Part shown: one piece after another, positions 6,545 to 9,054 of the stretch
How positions within the stretch are numbered: position 1 is the stretch's first letter
Layout: each line of letters begins with the position of its first letter
NCBI GenBank assembly: GCA_002790175.1
Contig: PFUQ01000137.1
Location: forward strand, 1 to 9,054
Direction: 5' to 3'
Length of the DNA stretch: 9,054 nt
Source: Flavobacteriales bacterium CG_4_9_14_3_um_filter_32_8
GTDB taxonomy: Bacteria; Bacteroidota; Bacteroidia; Flavobacteriales_E; Vicingaceae
The notes under the pieces: generated by a model
Database searches by the model: none
Seen by the model: only the letters and a program-made list of their open reading frames with translations
What the model was told of the DNA's origin: nothing
Program-made: the position numbers and the translations under genes

Positions 6545-6562
6545 GTTCAAGGTTTGAAGTTT
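6545..6562 (+). repeat. Repeat fragment in the paaC-paaD junction
   Basis: GTTCAAGGTTTGAAGTTT fills nearly the whole 20-nt gap. Fourteen bases (6548-6561) are identical to part of the paaB-paaC element at 5705-5718. The last bases overlap the apparent TTG start of paaD, and the element supplies an in-frame TGA at 6555-6557, which rules out any earlier start. Confidence 0.6.
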
Positions 6563-7064
6563 GAATTATCAAGAAAAATATACCGAAAATCAAATTTTGG
6601 AATTTCTTTCTGAAATTCCTGATCCTGAGATTCCAGTTATTACTATTACTGAACTTGGTATTGTTAGGAATGTAGAATTAACAGATAAAAAAGTTATTAT
6701 TACAATTACCCCTACTTATACAGGTTGTCCTGCGATGAAACTTTTTGAAGATGAAATCATAAAAAAACTTCATGAAAAAGGAATGAATACGATTGAAATT
6801 AAGCTCGTTTATTCTCCAGCATGGACAACCAACTGGATGACTAATAAAGCTAAAGAGAAACTTACAGCTTATGGCATTGCTCCTCCAATAAGTGGAACAC
6901 AAGATAAAGGAGTATTATTCTCCTCTGGAGTAAAAAAAGTGATTTGTCCAAGATGTAAATCACAAAACACAATCTTAAAAAGCCAATTTGGATCAACAGC
7001 TTGCAAAGCTTTTTACCAATGTAACGATTGTTTAGAACCGTTTGATTATTTTAAATGTATCTAA
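6561..7064 (+). CDS. paaD: Phenylacetate-CoA oxygenase assembly protein PaaD
   Basis: 167 residues from a TTG start; an in-frame TGA six bases upstream (6555-6557) excludes any earlier start, and the next Met is at residue 59. Residues 12-105 are a MIP18/DUF59 domain (DPEIPVITITELGI at 21-34; Cys56 in YTGCPAM, the cysteine typical of SufT/MIP18 proteins). The C-terminal zinc-ribbon-like part holds Cys129-x2-Cys132, Cys148, Cys154-x2-Cys157 and Cys166, with the PaaD signature FGSTACKAFYQCNDCLEPFDYFKCI region. PaaD is thought to help assemble the Fe-S or metal centres of the epoxidase and is not a subunit of the purified enzyme. Length matches E. coli PaaD (about 165). Last gene of paaABCD. Confidence 0.93.
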   Translation: MNYQEKYTENQILEFLSEIPDPEIPVITITELGIVRNVELTDKKVIITITPTYTGCPAMKLFEDEIIKKLHEKGMNTIEIKLVYSPAWTTNWMTNKAKEKLTAYGIAPPISGTQDKGVLFSSGVKKVICPRCKSQNTILKSQFGSTACKAFYQCNDCLEPFDYFKCI

Positions 7065-7101
7065 TTTAACATTCGTTTAATAATTCTTATGTTTGTTAAA
7101 T
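7064..7101 (+). terminator. Weak AT-rich stem-loop after paaD
   Basis: ATTTAACA (7064-7071) and TGTTAAAT (7094-7101) form a perfect 8-bp inverted repeat starting at the paaD stop. The stem is almost all A/T, the loop is 22 nt and no T-run follows directly, so termination here is doubtful. It is the only candidate end for the paaABCD transcript in the 236-nt gap. Confidence 0.25.
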
Positions 7102-7272
7102 AATTGTTTGACTACATAAATAATTTGTAAAGACTCACTTATTCGAAATTATATTTTTAAAACAATGTTACTTTATTTGATTAATAATTTTATATTTGGT
7201 TTTAATTTCATTTATTTATTTTTTGAAGCAACCGATTACAAATTTTCACGTCTTTGTGGAAAGATTAATGTC

Positions 7273-7280
7273 TAAATTTG
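7273..7280 (+). promoter_or_regulatory. Probable -7 element for the large surface protein
   Basis: TAAATTTG matches TAnnTTTG 20 nt before the ATG at 7301, predicting a leader of about 15 nt. The nearest upstream TTTG (7253-7256) is 16 nt away, shorter than the usual 19. Another isolated TATATTTG is at 7191-7198. The rest of the 7065-7300 gap is very AT-rich and shows no gene. Confidence 0.5.
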
Positions 7281-7300
7281 TTGTTTTAAACAATATCATT

Positions 7301-9054
7301 ATGAAAAAAGTTTTACTAATAATCGCAGTATTTTTAATTGGAATATCAAATTCATTTGCATCACATATACCAGGTGGTAACATTTCCTATCAATGTACAG
7401 GAAATCCTAATGAATATTTAATAACATTTACCATGTTTGTTAGTTGTCCAAGCACATTAGGAACAACCACTAATGTTCAAACAAATAACAATTGTGGTTT
7501 CCCAAATCCTTCAATATCATTAACATCTCCTCCAGGAGTTGAAGTTTCTCAAATATGTGCTGCCCAACAAAGTCAAAGTGATTGTCCTCCAGGTTCAGGT
7601 GGAATACCAGGTGTTTTGATGTACGTTTATACAGGGTTAGTTACTTTACCAGGTCCATGTAATAGTTGGACATTTTATTATGATTTATGTTGTAGAGATG
7701 CATCGTCAAATATGCAAGGAACAAGCGGAAACTCTTTATATGTTCAAACAACACTTAATTCGGTTACTGCACCTTGTGATGGTTCTCCATATGTAACTGC
7801 ACAACCTATTCCTTACGTATGTGCTGGTCAAACACAATCTTATTGTCCTGGTGCAATTGACCCAGATGGTGATAGCTTATATTATCAATTGGTTAGTCCT
7901 TTAGGTGCTGGTGGTGTTACTATCTTGCATCTTCCTGGTTATTCACCTACTGCTCCATTACAAAATACAGTTTTCGACCCAATTACTGGATGTTTTACAT
8001 TTAATCAATCTACCATCGGAAATTTTGTAGTAACTTATTTAATTAGTGCTTATGATGCTAATGGTAATTTAACAGGTTCTATTATGCACGATTTTCAATT
8101 TGAAGTAATTACCTGTACTAATATAACTCCTAGTCCACCAGCAGCTGGGATAGTCCTGACTAGTGGAACAGCCACTCAACAAGGACCTAATACCATAGAA
8201 TTGTGTGAAGGCTCAACCGCATGTTTTAGTATGACATTTAGTGATGTTAATGCGGCTAATATATTAACAATTGATACTTCAACAAGTAATATTTTTACTG
8301 TTTTTCCTGGTGCTAGTATAACAACTACTGGAACTAATCCATTACAAATAGATATTTGTTGGACAGTTCCAGCTGGTTCTCCTCCTCAAGTCATTGCAAC
8401 AGTTACTGTACAAGACGGTGCCTGTCCAATAGAAGGTTCTGCAACACAAGTTGCTGTTTTTAATGTAGTTACAAGTACAGTTATCACCCCACCAGTAACA
8501 ACCATTTGCGGCGGACAAGTTGCCAATTTATCAGCATCTGGTGGTTCCGTATTTAATTGGAGTATTGTTCCTGGAGGTAGTCCTATCGTTGTGGGAACAA
8601 ATTTCACATGTAACCCTTGTGCTAATCCAACAGCATCTCCTGCAACAACAACTCAGTATATAGTAACCAGTAATCTTTCTGGTGGTTGTGATAATGTGGA
8701 TACTGCATTAGTAATTGTAGTGCCTGATTTTACACCAACCGTTACTCAAAGCACACCTTCAGCTTGTTTATTTGATCCTATTCAACTGAACACTACTGTT
8801 GTTCCGATGGCTCCTGGTTATTCTTATTCATGGACACCAACTGCTTACTTAAGTGCAACCAATATTCCTAACCCTATAGCTAACATTACTGTTCCAGGAA
8901 GTTACACTTATACTGTAACAGTAACTAGCCCAAATGGATGTGTAAAAACAGGTTCTGTAACCATAACCATCATGCCATTTGTTGCTCCAAGTGTTAATAT
9001 CTTAACACCAGATTCTCTAATGATGTGTGGAGATTCTATTGCAGTAGTCTTAGA
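7301..9054 (+). CDS. Large secreted Ig/PKD-like surface protein, 5' part (partial)
   Basis: An open frame from ATG 7301 runs to the window edge without a stop (584 complete codons). Residues 1-20 are a clear signal peptide (MKKVLLIIAVFLIGISNSFA). The next ~255 residues form an N-terminal region beginning SHIPGGNISYQCTGNPNEY, rich in Cys (including Cys130-Cys131 in DLCCRD), with DPDGDSLYYQL at 187-197. This resembles the start of many huge Bacteroidota proteins that end in a gliding-motility-associated C-terminal domain and leave by type IX secretion. Ig/PKD-like repeats follow, for example about 403-474 (CGGQVANLSASGG ... PATTTQYIVTSNLSGGC) and 490-557 (CLFDPIQLNTTV ... GSYTYTVTVTSPNGC). About 24 Cys in all suggests disulfides. 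Role inferred: adhesion or surface structure. The sorting signal would lie outside the window. Confidence 0.85.
   Translation, partial: MKKVLLIIAVFLIGISNSFASHIPGGNISYQCTGNPNEYLITFTMFVSCPSTLGTTTNVQTNNNCGFPNPSISLTSPPGVEVSQICAAQQSQSDCPPGSGGIPGVLMYVYTGLVTLPGPCNSWTFYYDLCCRDASSNMQGTSGNSLYVQTTLNSVTAPCDGSPYVTAQPIPYVCAGQTQSYCPGAIDPDGDSLYYQLVSPLGAGGVTILHLPGYSPTAPLQNTVFDPITGCFTFNQSTIGNFVVTYLISAYDANGNLTGSIMHDFQFEVITCTNITPSPPAAGIVLTSGTATQQGPNTIELCEGSTACFSMTFSDVNAANILTIDTSTSNIFTVFPGASITTTGTNPLQIDICWTVPAGSPPQVIATVTVQDGACPIEGSATQVAVFNVVTSTVITPPVTTICGGQVANLSASGGSVFNWSIVPGGSPIVVGTNFTCNPCANPTASPATTTQYIVTSNLSGGCDNVDTALVIVVPDFTPTVTQSTPSACLFDPIQLNTTVVPMAPGYSYSWTPTAYLSATNIPNPIANITVPGSYTYTVTVTSPNGCVKTGSVTITIMPFVAPSVNILTPDSLMMCGDSIAVVL

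Noticed and set aside
6678..6902. 74-codon open frame on the minus strand inside paaD
   Set aside because: Shadow of paaD; composition reflects antisense reading only.
8386..8607. 73-codon open frame on the minus strand
   Set aside because: Antisense to the Ig/PKD-like surface protein, whose Thr/Pro/Gly-rich codons leave few stops on the other strand.

Overview
The window looks like chromosomal DNA of a low-GC member of the Bacteroidota, most likely Flavobacteriales. Three things point there. The 5' part of a 16S rRNA gene lies on the minus strand, with a Bacteroidota-like GATGAACGCTAGCGGCAGG start. Promoters have the Bacteroidota form (TTTG, about 19 nt, TAnnTTTG) and there are no clear Shine-Dalgarno sequences. 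The right edge holds a large secreted protein of the type sent out by the type IX secretion system.

Layout. Positions 1-303: first ~300 nt of a 16S gene read leftwards, cut by the window edge. Positions 304-660: its leader, with two tandem promoters of the same architecture, a boxA-like motif and two hairpins. Positions 661-901: no gene seen. Positions 902-1666 (minus): a secreted MORN-repeat (YwqK-like) protein gene interrupted by one in-frame TAA just after the signal peptide. Positions 1789-3020 (minus): a two-gene unit, an NlpC/P60 lipoprotein overlapping a short-chain dehydrogenase by ATGA. Positions 3044-3075: a rho-independent terminator. Positions 3169-7064: a phenylacetyl-CoA epoxidase locus, with paaE on the minus strand diverging from paaA-paaB-paaC-paaD on the plus strand. 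Positions 7301-9054: the 5' end of a very large Cys-rich, Ig/PKD-like surface protein that runs off the window.

The five paa genes together encode the complete ring 1,2-epoxidase: PaaA catalytic diiron subunit, PaaB and PaaC structural subunits, PaaE FAD/2Fe-2S reductase, and PaaD, an Fe-S/metal-assembly factor. The later pathway genes (paaG, paaZ, paaJ, paaH, paaK) and a paa regulator are not in the window.

The least ordinary feature is that all three internal junctions of the paaABCD operon carry pieces of what look like dispersed intergenic repeats. One appears to have added about 16 residues to the C terminus of PaaA. One creates a false N-terminal extension in front of PaaC. One abuts paaD, which has no ATG and appears to start with TTG. 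I found no convincing wholly new system; the repeat-shaped operon and the single-codon disruption of the MORN gene are the points most worth checking.
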